Shown here: in pieces, positions 34,578 through 41,878 of the stretch
How positions within the stretch are numbered: position 1 is the first letter of the stretch
Layout of the letters: the number at the start of each line of letters is the position of its first letter
Assembly (NCBI RefSeq): GCF_036178145.1
Contig: NZ_CP108067.1
Span: 9,625,001 to 9,689,000, forward strand
DNA: 64,000 bases
Source of the DNA: Streptomyces sp. NBC_00273
GTDB taxonomy: Bacteria > Actinomycetota > Actinomycetes > Streptomycetales > Streptomycetaceae
Direction of reading: 5' to 3'
Position numbers and translations under genes: made by a program
Notes under the pieces: generated by a model
Told to the model about the DNA's origin: nothing
The model's input: only the letters and a program-made list of their open reading frames with translations
Database searches by the model: none

Positions 34578-35196
34578 GGGAGGTCACCTTCCACCAGGGC
34601 AGGAGCCGGTCCTCGATGGGTCCCGGCGGGCGGTTCCCGGCCGCTGTGCCGGGCGCAGCGACGGGCAATGTGACGACCCGGAGCTGAATGAAGTCGAAAG
34701 CGCCGCCGGCGTTGTGGGCGGCGACGCGGTCCGCGGCGATGTTGCGCAGGTACGTCTGCAGCATCACGGCGCGTTCCGAGCGTGCCGTGTCGCTTCCTCC
34801 GTGTGTCTCGACATAAGAGGTCCAGGCGCGGCGCAGGAGGTTCTGGGACGTATGGCTCGGAAATACATTGTGGTCGACCGCGGAATGGTCCACGGCAGCC
34901 AGGTCGAACCAGGGGGTCACCTGCACCGATCCTTCGGAGTCGGTGTGTGCGGTCCTCGCCAGGATCTTTCGGTTGAACGAGTCGGGGTCCGGGGCGAAGA
35001 GTCGCCAGTTCTGTTCGAAGAGCGGGTACACCCATCCGTTGACCTGTGCGCTGTAGCGCTTCGATACGGGGTTGGCGGGGGCCACATGAAGGAATACCAG
35101 GACGACATGGACCAGTGTCGTCGCCAGGCAGAGGGCTACTGCGGTGCGCAGCCCTGCTCTCACTGCGCGAACTCTCATGGGCCGCTCGCCCGGCAT
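34567..35196 (-). CDS. DUF5819 family membrane-anchored protein
   Basis: The product has an N-terminal anchor (AGLRTAVALCLATTLVHVVL) followed by NPVSKRYSAQVNGWVYPLFE, QNWRLFAPDPDSFNRKILAR and a VTPWFDLAAVDHSAVDHNVF block. These are the family's YPLF.QNW.LFAPDP features. The soluble domain likely faces outside. The start is uncertain: ATG 35196 gives 209 residues, ATG 35178 would still keep the anchor, and the frame is open to 35340. It is the first gene of the pair with the HTTM protein. Confidence 0.75.
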   Translation of the reverse strand: MPGERPMRVRAVRAGLRTAVALCLATTLVHVVLVFLHVAPANPVSKRYSAQVNGWVYPLFEQNWRLFAPDPDSFNRKILARTAHTDSEGSVQVTPWFDLAAVDHSAVDHNVFPSHTSQNLLRRAWTSYVETHGGSDTARSERAVMLQTYLRNIAADRVAAHNAGGAFDFIQLRVVTLPVAAPGTAAGNRPPGPIEDRLLPWWKVTSHGK

Positions 35197-35341
35197 GGCC
35201 GCTTCGCCATGACGCTGTTGGGGGACCGTACCGGAATCGGACTGATGAAGTTCCTTCACGCCCGCAGCTTCAATTCCGCTCGACACCGCCCACCCGGTCC
35301 TTCTCATGTCTGCTGTTCGCCTGATGTCTCTGCGATTCACC

Positions 35342-35385
35342 GACGGCGCGCGGCGGATTCGATGAGGATTCCGCCGCGCGCCGTC
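35342..35385 (-). terminator. Terminator after the ice-binding-like gene
   Basis: A 16-base perfect GC-rich stem (GACGGCGCGCGGCGGA and complement) with a 12-base loop begins about 30 bases after the stop codon of the gene at 35418-36752. Confidence 0.75.
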
Positions 35386-35417
35386 ATCCGGTGAACGGGG
35401 TTCGGGCCGCCTGCTGC

Positions 35418-36752
35418 CTAGCCCTCGTGGCCGTGGTGACCCTCGTGGCCCGCGGGCTTGTTGCCGTAGCCGTATTGGTCGCCCGGCTTCCCGTCGTGAC
35501 CGTGGCCGTGGTCCGGCTTACCGGGTCCCTCGTCGTGGCCGTTGCCCGGCCCGCCGTGCTCCGGCCCGTGGTGCTCCAGACCGCCGTGGTCCGGTCCGCC
35601 GAGTCCGCCGTGGTCCGGGCCGCCGGGCTGACCGCCGTGCCCGCCGGTGACGTTGCCCCCGGTGATGGTCCCGCCGGTCGTGTTGCCGCCGGTCGTATTG
35701 CCGCCTGTCGTGTTCCCGGCCGTGTTGCCCGCGGTGTTTCCGGAGGTGTTTCCGGCGATGTTCCCCGAGGTGCCGCCCGACACAAGGTCGACGATCGGTC
35801 CGCCCAGGAGGCCACCACCGATCAGACCCACGGTCGTACCGGTCGTCGATCCTGGGGTCGGCGTTCCGGCGGTCGTGCCCGTGGTCGTGCCCGTGGTCGT
35901 GCCGGTGGTGGTCGTGCCGGTCGTCGTACCCGTGGTCGTGCCGGTGGTCGTACCGGTCGTGGTGCCCGTGGTCGTGCCCGTGGTCGTTCCGCCGGTGGCG
36001 CACCCGCCGAGGAAGATCCGGTTGTTGTCCATCGTCACTTCGCCGTTACGGGCCAGGGCCCGGCCCTCGATGTTCGTCCCGGTTCGCAGGAAGATCGAGG
36101 TCAGCGCCATGATGGTGCCCACAAAGGTGGTGTTGGTGTTGAGCTCCGCCGAACTCCCGATCTGCCAGAACACGTTGCACGGCGAAGCGCCGTTCGTGAG
36201 CAGGATCCGGCTGGAGGTCGCCGTCGTCAGGGCTGCAGGAATCTGGAACACCCAGACCGCGTTGGGGTTCCCCCCGGCATTCAGGACCAGGTCGCCGGTG
36301 AGTCCGACACTGCCGGCGGGGTCTCTCGTGTAGACGCCCGGAATCAGCTCTGTGGGGCCGGACGTTCCCGAGCCGATGGCCGCCGGAAGGTCGAAGTCCT
36401 CGGCCTGGCCGGCCGCATTGTTGTAAGCGATGATCAGATCGCTCTTGGCCTGGAGGGCCTGGGCATCCGCAGGGTGCACGGCGCCGAGGACCAGGCCGGG
36501 CGGGAATCCGGTGATGGCCGGGTTCGGGTGAGTCCCGAGGTCGTGGCTGATCACGGTGGGGCCGGTGTTGGTGACTCCCTGACCTGCCAGAACGGAGTAG
36601 CTGGCGGTGGTGCCCAGAGGTACGGCAGTCGCGATGGCCAGGGCCTGCGTCGGCAATCCGGCGACCATGACAGCGGCAACCGTTACGGCGACGGCCGAGG
36701 CCAGCCAGCCGGAAATAGTGCGGCGCTGAGCCGCTTGGAATTTCAGCTTCAT
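35418..36752 (-). CDS. Secreted ice-binding-fold (DUF3494) protein with repeat tail
   Basis: The 444-residue protein has a long signal peptide (about 1-40), then the DUF3494 domain (about 42-250): LGTTASYSVLAGQGVTNTGP, GTHPNPAITGFPPGLVLGAV, ELIPGVYT, NAVWVFQIPAALTTATSSRI, VFWQIGSSAELNTNTTFVGT, IMALTSIFLRTGTNIEGRAL. A low-complexity tail follows: GTTT repeats, GNT/GGNTTGG repeats, and a His/Gly/Asp-rich end (GGPDHGG, HGHDGK). The fold is a discontinuous beta-solenoid that binds ice in cold-adapted microbes but also occurs in soil bacteria as an adhesive or surface protein. The tail may bind metals or the cell wall. ATG 36752 is chosen because the signal peptide starts there. Confidence 0.85.
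   Translation of the reverse strand: MKLKFQAAQRRTISGWLASAVAVTVAAVMVAGLPTQALAIATAVPLGTTASYSVLAGQGVTNTGPTVISHDLGTHPNPAITGFPPGLVLGAVHPADAQALQAKSDLIIAYNNAAGQAEDFDLPAAIGSGTSGPTELIPGVYTRDPAGSVGLTGDLVLNAGGNPNAVWVFQIPAALTTATSSRILLTNGASPCNVFWQIGSSAELNTNTTFVGTIMALTSIFLRTGTNIEGRALARNGEVTMDNNRIFLGGCATGGTTTGTTTGTTTGTTTGTTTGTTTGTTTTGTTTGTTTGTTAGTPTPGSTTGTTVGLIGGGLLGGPIVDLVSGGTSGNIAGNTSGNTAGNTAGNTTGGNTTGGNTTGGTITGGNVTGGHGGQPGGPDHGGLGGPDHGGLEHHGPEHGGPGNGHDEGPGKPDHGHGHDGKPGDQYGYGNKPAGHEGHHGHEG
35865..35995 (-). repeat. Short tandem repeats encoding (GTTT)n
   Basis: About nine to ten units of 12 bases of the form GTCGTGCCCGTG or GTCGTACCGGTG (plus-strand sense) encode the GTTT repeats. Units vary at third positions, so the array is an old expansion under coding constraint, not a fresh slippage product. 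Confidence 0.7.
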
Positions 36753-37394
36753 CGAGGGGGGCCACTTCCTATGGGGGCCGTGGCATACCGGGCTCCTACC
36801 GATCGCCCGGGAAGCCTTGTCGTTGTTGCCGCATATTACGCAGCAACATTCACGTGGCAAAAATAGGCAAGGGGAGGGAGGGGGGATTACAAGCATATTC
36901 GACGCAGCGAGGCGCGATGAAAATACCAAAACTCGCCGCGCCGATCATGCGATAATCCCCCCGCCGGATGGGGCTGGATTAACTCGCACGAGGCGGAGCC
37001 GCTCATATGGAAATGCATTCAAACCCGCCAAGCGTGCGGAGTGCCGCCAGGAGGGTGATTTCACGAGTTGTTGGAGGGCGGGCGCGCCGATCGATCTTCC
37101 GTCTATCCGTATGACTCTGGTCGGGAGTGTTTACGCTCCCTTTCTTGCGCGGGATCGAGCACCGGCCTTGTCGAATTGGTGAGCGATGTCCGTTCCGTCG
37201 GATCGAGCGTGAGTTCACCCGCAGGTGACTTCCGACCGCTTTTCACATCCGGCAACGCCCGGGGCCCAGCTCGCGCACCGCCCAACGCCGCACCCGAGCC
37301 TTCACCCCGTACGTCGAGCGGGAGGAGAAGATGGTCGTCCCCCCGCCGGCGCACCGCTGCCCGACAGGCCAGTACCCGAAGCCCCGCAGAGGTC
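36753..37394. other. 642 bp without a supported gene
   Basis: This is the upstream region of the ice-binding-like gene and the downstream side of the small membrane protein gene. It includes relatively AT-rich patches (36820-36960) that may hold promoters. No coding frame is supported. Confidence 0.45.
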
Positions 37395-37568
37395 TCAGCG
37401 GAGCGTGCGGTGGCGCCGGCCGGAACGTCGGATGTGCACGACCAGGTACACCAGGGCGCCGATGAACACCACGATGCCGATGATCAACAGATAGAACAGC
37501 CCCTCGGCGACAGCGCCGATGAGGCCCAGCACGATCGCCACGATGACGAGAATCAGGAAGAGCGTCAT
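37395..37568 (-). CDS. Small hydrophobic membrane protein (57 aa)
   Basis: The product is nearly all hydrophobic: MTLFLILVIVAIVLGLIGAV, GLFYLLIIGIVVFIGALVYL, then the basic tail RRSGRRHRTLR. It predicts two membrane helices. AGGAGG lies eleven bases before ATG 37568. Similar short proteins accompany PRC-barrel and stress genes in Streptomyces. It follows the PRC-barrel gene after 28 bases and probably shares its mRNA. Confidence 0.7.
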   Translation of the reverse strand: MTLFLILVIVAIVLGLIGAVAEGLFYLLIIGIVVFIGALVYLVVHIRRSGRRHRTLR

Positions 37569-37596
37569 GACGTAGGGCACCTCCTCGAAGGGCCGG

Positions 37597-37953
37597 TCAG
37601 CGGCGGGCGAGCTGCCGCTCGCCGTTCACGCCGGGCTGATAGGCCAGGCCGTAGTGCGCGAAGACGGCCGCCTCGTCCTCGGCGGGCAGGACGTCGTCCG
37701 TCCCGATCGCCGGGCACTTCTTCACCAGCGACCTGTCGTAATCGACCTTGACGTAGCCGGGCCCCACGACCGCGCCTGCCAGCGGGACGAAGACCAGGTG
37801 GCGGCGGGTGGGCAGCCCGACCAGGACGGTGGCCATGGCCGGCTCGTCGGTGCTGGTGTCCACATAGACCGCCTCCAGCACTCCGATCTTGTGGCTTGCG
37901 GCATCGACGACGTCGTGGGTACGCCACTCCCGGATATCCGCGATCGCGATCAT
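37597..37953 (-). CDS. PRC-barrel domain protein
   Basis: The 118-residue protein starts MIAIADIREWRTHDVVDAAS, HKIGVLEAVYVDTSTDEPAM. It continues VLVGLPTRRHLVFVPLAGAV and YVKVDYDRSLVKKCPAIGTD. This is the PRC-barrel layout with a C-terminal helical extension. PRC barrels bind RNA-processing or photosynthetic partners, but the stress-linked actinomycete versions have no known partner. It forms an operon with the small membrane protein. Confidence 0.82.
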   Translation of the reverse strand: MIAIADIREWRTHDVVDAASHKIGVLEAVYVDTSTDEPAMATVLVGLPTRRHLVFVPLAGAVVGPGYVKVDYDRSLVKKCPAIGTDDVLPAEDEAAVFAHYGLAYQPGVNGERQLARR

Positions 37954-38339
37954 CCCGAGCGCCCCTTTCCCGCAGTGTTGCGCCGGCAGGCGTTGTACTT
38001 TTCAGCCTGCCCCGCAAAGCCCGCCCGCACCAGCCCGGACACCCCGCAACGTCACACGGCAAGGACGACCCGTTCTCCCGTGTGCGCCGCACGGCCGCCG
38101 GACCCTGGCGACGCCCCCCAAGAGGCTTAGTAGGTGAGCGGTCGTTTCCGGCGAACGGGTGGAGGGCCGTGGCATTCGGGTGAATTCTGCTCGGGCTGTG
38201 CACGCGGCTCCGCTCGCGCCGCGTGACACTCGACAGCGGGGCCCACTGATCATCATTCCGCGGCGCATGCGTTCACCCGGGCCCGGCCGCGGCGATTTCC
38301 GTGGCTGGTAGACAGCCCCGAGGCGGAGGTAGGTCGCGC
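37954..38339. other. Divergent intergenic region (386 bp)
   Basis: This lies between the PRC operon (minus) and the XRE gene (plus). Promoters for both should be here. No gene or strong hairpin was seen. Confidence 0.4.
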
Positions 38340-39218
38340 GTGGCGGTGAACGGAAACCCGACCGTCAGACGACGCCGTTTGGGCGCGGAGTTGCGCCGGC
38401 TCCGTCTGGCCCGCGGACTGACCAGCACGCAGGTGGCCGAGCACCTGTTGATCTCCCAGCCCAAGATCAGCCACTTGGAGACCGGCCGCCGCGGGATCAG
38501 CCCGCGCGATGTGCGGGACCTGTGCGGCCTCTACGGGGTCACAGACCAGCAGGTCGTCGACTCGTTGATGGAGATGGCCCGGGAATCGAACCGACAGGGC
38601 TGGTGGGTCGCCTGCGGGGAAGTCCCGTACGCCGTCTACATCGGCCTGGAGACGGCAGCCGCTTCTGTCCGGTCCTACGAACCCCTGGTGATCCCCGGCC
38701 TGCTGCAGACATCCGCCTACGCGGCAGCGGTCACTGCGGAAACGATCCCTCTGGTCACGGAGGAGGAGATCGCCGTGCGCCTCGAGGTACGGCTGCGCCG
38801 TCAGTCCCGCGCCCACCACCCAGCCCGGTCTTTCCGTCTAGAGGTAGTGCTGGACGAATCAGCACTGCGCCGCCTGGTCGGCAGCCCCGAGATCATGCAC
38901 GAACAGCTCGAGTACCTGAACCGCCTCGGCGAGCAGCCGCACATCACCGTGCAGGTCCTCCCGCACAGCGCGGGAGCCCATCCGGGAATCTCTGGACAGT
39001 TCTCCATCCTCGACTTCCCAGACACCGCCACGGGGACGGTGTATCTGGAGCGGTTCACCAGCGACCTCTACCTGGAGAAACGATCCGACGTGCGGCACTA
39101 CGGCGCCATGTTCGACCACCTGCAGAACCAGGCCCTGAACCCGGAGCACACCCGCCGCTTCATCACCCGTGCCGCCGAGGAGCTGCCGGCCGCCGCAGCG
39201 CTGCCCGCCCGGCCGTGA
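38340..39218 (+). CDS. XRE-family regulator with DUF5753 domain
   Basis: The 292-residue protein has an N-terminal helix-turn-helix (RRLRLARGLTSTQVAEHLLI, SQPKISHLETGRRGISPRDV) and a DUF5753 domain from about residue 90: PLVIPGLLQTSAYAAAV, HITVQVLPHSAGAHPGISGQ, FSILDFPDTATGTVYLERFT. This is the very common Streptomyces class whose genes often sit beside a small DUF397 partner; no DUF397 gene is adjacent here. GTG 38340 is chosen because GGAGGT lies about nine bases upstream. The target is unknown. Confidence 0.85.
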   Translation: MAVNGNPTVRRRRLGAELRRLRLARGLTSTQVAEHLLISQPKISHLETGRRGISPRDVRDLCGLYGVTDQQVVDSLMEMARESNRQGWWVACGEVPYAVYIGLETAAASVRSYEPLVIPGLLQTSAYAAAVTAETIPLVTEEEIAVRLEVRLRRQSRAHHPARSFRLEVVLDESALRRLVGSPEIMHEQLEYLNRLGEQPHITVQVLPHSAGAHPGISGQFSILDFPDTATGTVYLERFTSDLYLEKRSDVRHYGAMFDHLQNQALNPEHTRRFITRAAEELPAAAALPARP

Positions 39219-39333
39219 CCGCCGCACCGGCCGCAGGTCGCTGCGGCGCGCGTGGTGACGCGCGCGTGGCGACGGCGCATCAGCGAGTGGGCGGTTCCTC
39301 CCTGCCGATGGAGGCGCGCAGCCCCAGGACGCG

Positions 39334-39369
39334 GCGAGCCCGCACCCCCGGCCGGGGGTGCGGGCTCGC
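39334..39369. terminator. Bidirectional terminator (36-bp perfect palindrome)
   Basis: A perfect palindrome centred on GGCC lies between the convergent XRE gene (ends 39218) and PRC-barrel gene (ends 39390), placed to end both transcripts. Confidence 0.82.
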
Positions 39370-39389
39370 TCGGATCCGGGCCGCAGGGA

Positions 39390-39758
39390 TCAGGCGGGGC
39401 GGCCGCCGAACGGGCCGCCGGTGCCGTAGTAGGTGCCCAGCTCCTCCCGGTACCCGGCGTCGCCGAGGTGCTTGTCCCGGTGGAACTCGGGGGCGGCCTT
39501 GATCTGTTCCTTGGTGCGGTCGACGAAGATCTTCCGATCCTCGGGGTCGACCTTGACGACCGTGCTCGCGGGCAGCAGGACCTCCTTGCCGAAGATCCAT
39601 ACGCCGGTGTCCACGACCAGGTAGGCGTCACCGACCTCGTCGGAGTGCTTGTCGACCTTGCCGATGCTCCCGTCGGTCGCCTCGACCTTGTAGCCGGTCA
39701 GGTCCGTACCGGCCAGGTGGCCCGCGGTCGGCTGGTAACTCCACACATGTTCAGTCAC
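39390..39758 (-). CDS. PRC-barrel domain protein (second copy type)
   Basis: The 122-residue protein reads AGTDLTGYKVEATDGSIGKV, SDEVGDAYLVVDTGVWIFGK, EVLLPASTVVKVDPEDRKIF and VDRTKEQIKAAPEFHRDKHL. It is a clear PRC barrel with a short C-terminal tail ending GGPFGGRPA. It is not closely similar to the PRC protein at 37.6 kb. These proteins are frequent members of osmotic-stress regulons in Streptomyces. The ATG lies after a GGAGG site. Confidence 0.85.
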   Translation of the reverse strand: MTEHVWSYQPTAGHLAGTDLTGYKVEATDGSIGKVDKHSDEVGDAYLVVDTGVWIFGKEVLLPASTVVKVDPEDRKIFVDRTKEQIKAAPEFHRDKHLGDAGYREELGTYYGTGGPFGGRPA

Positions 39759-40017
39759 GCGAAAACAACTCCTCCGGTCAACGGGGGACGGCGGGGAAAT
39801 GCTTCTCCGCCGATCCTCCTTGTTCCGTACGTCGTGCTCGGCGGATGTGCTGCGTTCCGCCTGGACTTCGCCTGCCCCGCTTCAACCGCTTCACGCACCC
39901 GCATCGACGGCAGGACCGGGACGGTCCCCGCCATGTAGTGCCCGGGTCATGAGGACGCCTTGCTCCGTACGGCTCAATCGACGGCTCGGGAAGGCGGCTT
40001 GGGGGCAGGAGACCACC

Positions 40018-40461
40018 ATGGACAGCAATCGCGAGATGGACTCGGAACACCAGGTGCCCGAAGGCGTCGACGAGAAGACACTGCGCGCCCTGGGCGCACT
40101 CTCGAAGGCTCTGGAGACCACGGAGCGGGCCCGCGGACACCTCTACGGATTCCACCAGCTGACCGGGACCGCGGACTTCGAGCTCGGCGACGCCGTCCGG
40201 CTCCTGCGCGAGGCGGGCCACGAGGAGCAGGCCGCACGCCTCGAGCGCGACATCGTGGGCCGCAACGTCATCCCGGGACACTGGACGTTCCAGATCATCG
40301 AGGCCTACGACTCCACCTACCATCGGCCCTTCACCGCAATGGAAGGCGACATTGTCGACGAGCTGGCCGGCGGGCGTGAGCACCTCCTGGAGGCCCGCCT
40401 GAAGACGATCCGCCGCACCCACGGCCATCCGGACCACACCGCCACGCCGCCCGCCTCCTGA
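40018..40461 (+). CDS. Conserved hypothetical protein (147 aa)
   Basis: The protein is charged and helical: EKTLRALGALSKALETTERA, RGHLYGFHQLTGTADFELGD, AVRLLREAGHEEQAARLERD and NVIPGHWTFQIIEAYDSTYH. Spaced histidines and acidic residues in the last part (EAYDSTYHRPF) might bind metal, but no known motif is complete. AGGAG lies six bases before the ATG. It lies among stress genes. I cannot assign a function. Confidence 0.65.
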   Translation: MDSNREMDSEHQVPEGVDEKTLRALGALSKALETTERARGHLYGFHQLTGTADFELGDAVRLLREAGHEEQAARLERDIVGRNVIPGHWTFQIIEAYDSTYHRPFTAMEGDIVDELAGGREHLLEARLKTIRRTHGHPDHTATPPAS

Positions 40462-40504
40462 AACGAGGGCCGAGTCCGGAGGGAGGGGAGCCCGCCGGTG
40501 TCGC

Positions 40505-41086
40505 TCACGCCGCCGGGTACCCTCCGACCGCCCGGCGATACGCCACGTGCCCGCCGAGGGCGCCGGTGACAGCGACGGCGGCCAGCCCGCCGAGGGACCA
40601 CAGCCGGCCCTTCGCCGGGCGGCCGCGCAGCCGCGACGTCAGGGACACGGCGTAGCAGGCCACCGCGACCGCGTTCGAGGCCGCGTGGGCGAGGCCGACC
40701 CGGGCCTGTTCGGGAGGCAGGTCCGCCCAGTCCACCCAGCCGGCCACGGCTGCCGGGGCGATTCCGGCCAGGCCGACGGAGACGAGCGTCTTGCTCGCAC
40801 GTTGCGTCCCGGGTACGACGTCGAGCACGGCGGACGAGAGCCAGCATCCGATGGGTACCTGCACCAGTACGGGATGCAGGGGGTGCCCGAGCGGCCTGCC
40901 ACGCAGCACATCACGCATCCCGCCCAGGGGGAGTGCGCGGATGCCCCGCTGGAGCACCCTGATCGCCGGATCGGCGACCGTGGTCCGTTCCAGCCGGTCC
41001 AACGCGGTCAGCCACCGGGTCGAGGCAGTGTCGAGTACTGCGGTCCGCCCGGTCACGGCCGAGGCGTCGGGAGTGCGTGAGTTCAT
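40505..41086 (-). CDS. DUF2231 membrane protein
   Basis: The 193-residue protein has the DUF2231 hallmark GRPLGHPLHPVLVQVPIGCW followed by LSSAVLDVVPG, and four membrane segments (LVSVGLAGIAPAAVAGWVDW, GLAHAASNAVAVACYAVSL, LGGLAAVAVTGALGGHVAY). The GHPLHP histidines may bind heme or metal. The N-terminus is soluble. Its function is unknown, often linked to redox enzymes. It stands alone between convergent and divergent neighbours. Confidence 0.82.
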   Translation of the reverse strand: MNSRTPDASAVTGRTAVLDTASTRWLTALDRLERTTVADPAIRVLQRGIRALPLGGMRDVLRGRPLGHPLHPVLVQVPIGCWLSSAVLDVVPGTQRASKTLVSVGLAGIAPAAVAGWVDWADLPPEQARVGLAHAASNAVAVACYAVSLTSRLRGRPAKGRLWSLGGLAAVAVTGALGGHVAYRRAVGGYPAA

Positions 41087-41222
41087 GCTCGACGCCTACC
41101 CGGTGTCACGCCGCGATCCCGCCCCGGTCCCCACTGGCACCCGAACGACAGGTCTCCCGTCAGGGCGCTCGCGCGGGCCTGTCCGTGCCCCCGGATCTCG
41201 GCGGTCCGGACGGCCGGAGAGG

Positions 41223-41690
41223 TCATGCGCTGGGGACGGCCAAGGGATCGGACGGGGCGGTCTTCTTCCCCGCTTCCATCTGTTCGCCGAGTTCGGTGAG
41301 GCGGTTGCGGCCCATGGCCTTGCGGACCTCGGGGAACCACTCCTTCTCCTCTTCCTCGACGTGGTGGCGGACGTTCTCCATGAGGACCGTCATCTTGGCG
41401 TCGAACCGCTCGTCGCTCGCGTCGAGCCCCTTGAGTTCGGAGAGCATCCACAGCACGACGTGGTGCTCCTCGATGCTTTCCAGGACGTGGTCCTTGGTGT
41501 CGGGGTCGGCCTCGCGGGCAGCGGGGTAGAAGATCTTCTCCTCGATCCAGGTGTGCGTGGTGAGTTCCTCGATCACCTGGTCGGCGATCTTCCGCTTCGT
41601 GGCGTGCGCGTTGTCGCCGGCCTTCTCGAACTGCTTGAACAGCTTCTCGACCGTTTTGTGGTCTTCCTTGAGCAGTACGATCCCGTCCAC
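41223..41690 (-). CDS. Hemerythrin (HHE) domain protein
   Basis: The 155-residue protein has the helical HHE cation-binding pattern: LLKEDHKTVEKLFKQFEKAG, THTWIEEKIFYPAAREADPD, IEEHHVVLWMLSELKGLDAS and ENVRHHVEEEEKEWFPEVRK. The His and Glu ligands for a di-iron site are all visible. It probably binds oxygen or senses oxidative stress. A candidate sigma-B-type promoter lies about 55 bases upstream (41743-41767), and a catalase gene follows upstream on the same strand after a terminator. Confidence 0.88.
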   Translation of the reverse strand: MDGIVLLKEDHKTVEKLFKQFEKAGDNAHATKRKIADQVIEELTTHTWIEEKIFYPAAREADPDTKDHVLESIEEHHVVLWMLSELKGLDASDERFDAKMTVLMENVRHHVEEEEKEWFPEVRKAMGRNRLTELGEQMEAGKKTAPSDPLAVPSA

Positions 41691-41742
41691 CAGGTCTCCT
41701 TCGATCGTCCATCGGGGGCGCGGTCGACCGCCCTGACCCCGT

Positions 41743-41767
41743 GTACCCGGTGGGGTGGTGGTGACAC
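41743..41767 (-). promoter_or_regulatory. Candidate sigma-B-type promoter of the hemerythrin gene
   Basis: On the minus strand GTGT, 15 bases and GGGTAC match the Streptomyces sigma-B consensus GNNT-N14-16-GGGTAC/T. The -10 element ends about 53 bases before the start codon at 41690. Short motifs occur by chance, so this needs transcript data. Confidence 0.45.
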
Positions 41768-41844
41768 TGTTGGCCGGGTGGGATGCCTCGTACGGACGAC
41801 CTTCCGTACGCCGAACGCCGACGCTTCTCCAGCCCGTCGGGGGA

Positions 41845-41868
41845 CCCCGGTCCCGCGCGGGACCGGGG
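41845..41868 (-). terminator. Catalase terminator (24-bp perfect palindrome)
   Basis: A perfect GC-rich palindrome with arms CCCCGGTCCCGC lies just 10 bases after the catalase stop codon. Confidence 0.75.
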
Positions 41869-41878
41869 CGGGCACGGA

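Noticed and set aside
35865..35995. Regular short repeats resembling a CRISPR array
   Set aside because: Units of 12 bases without spacers encode (GTTT)n in a secreted protein; there are no unique spacers or cas genes.
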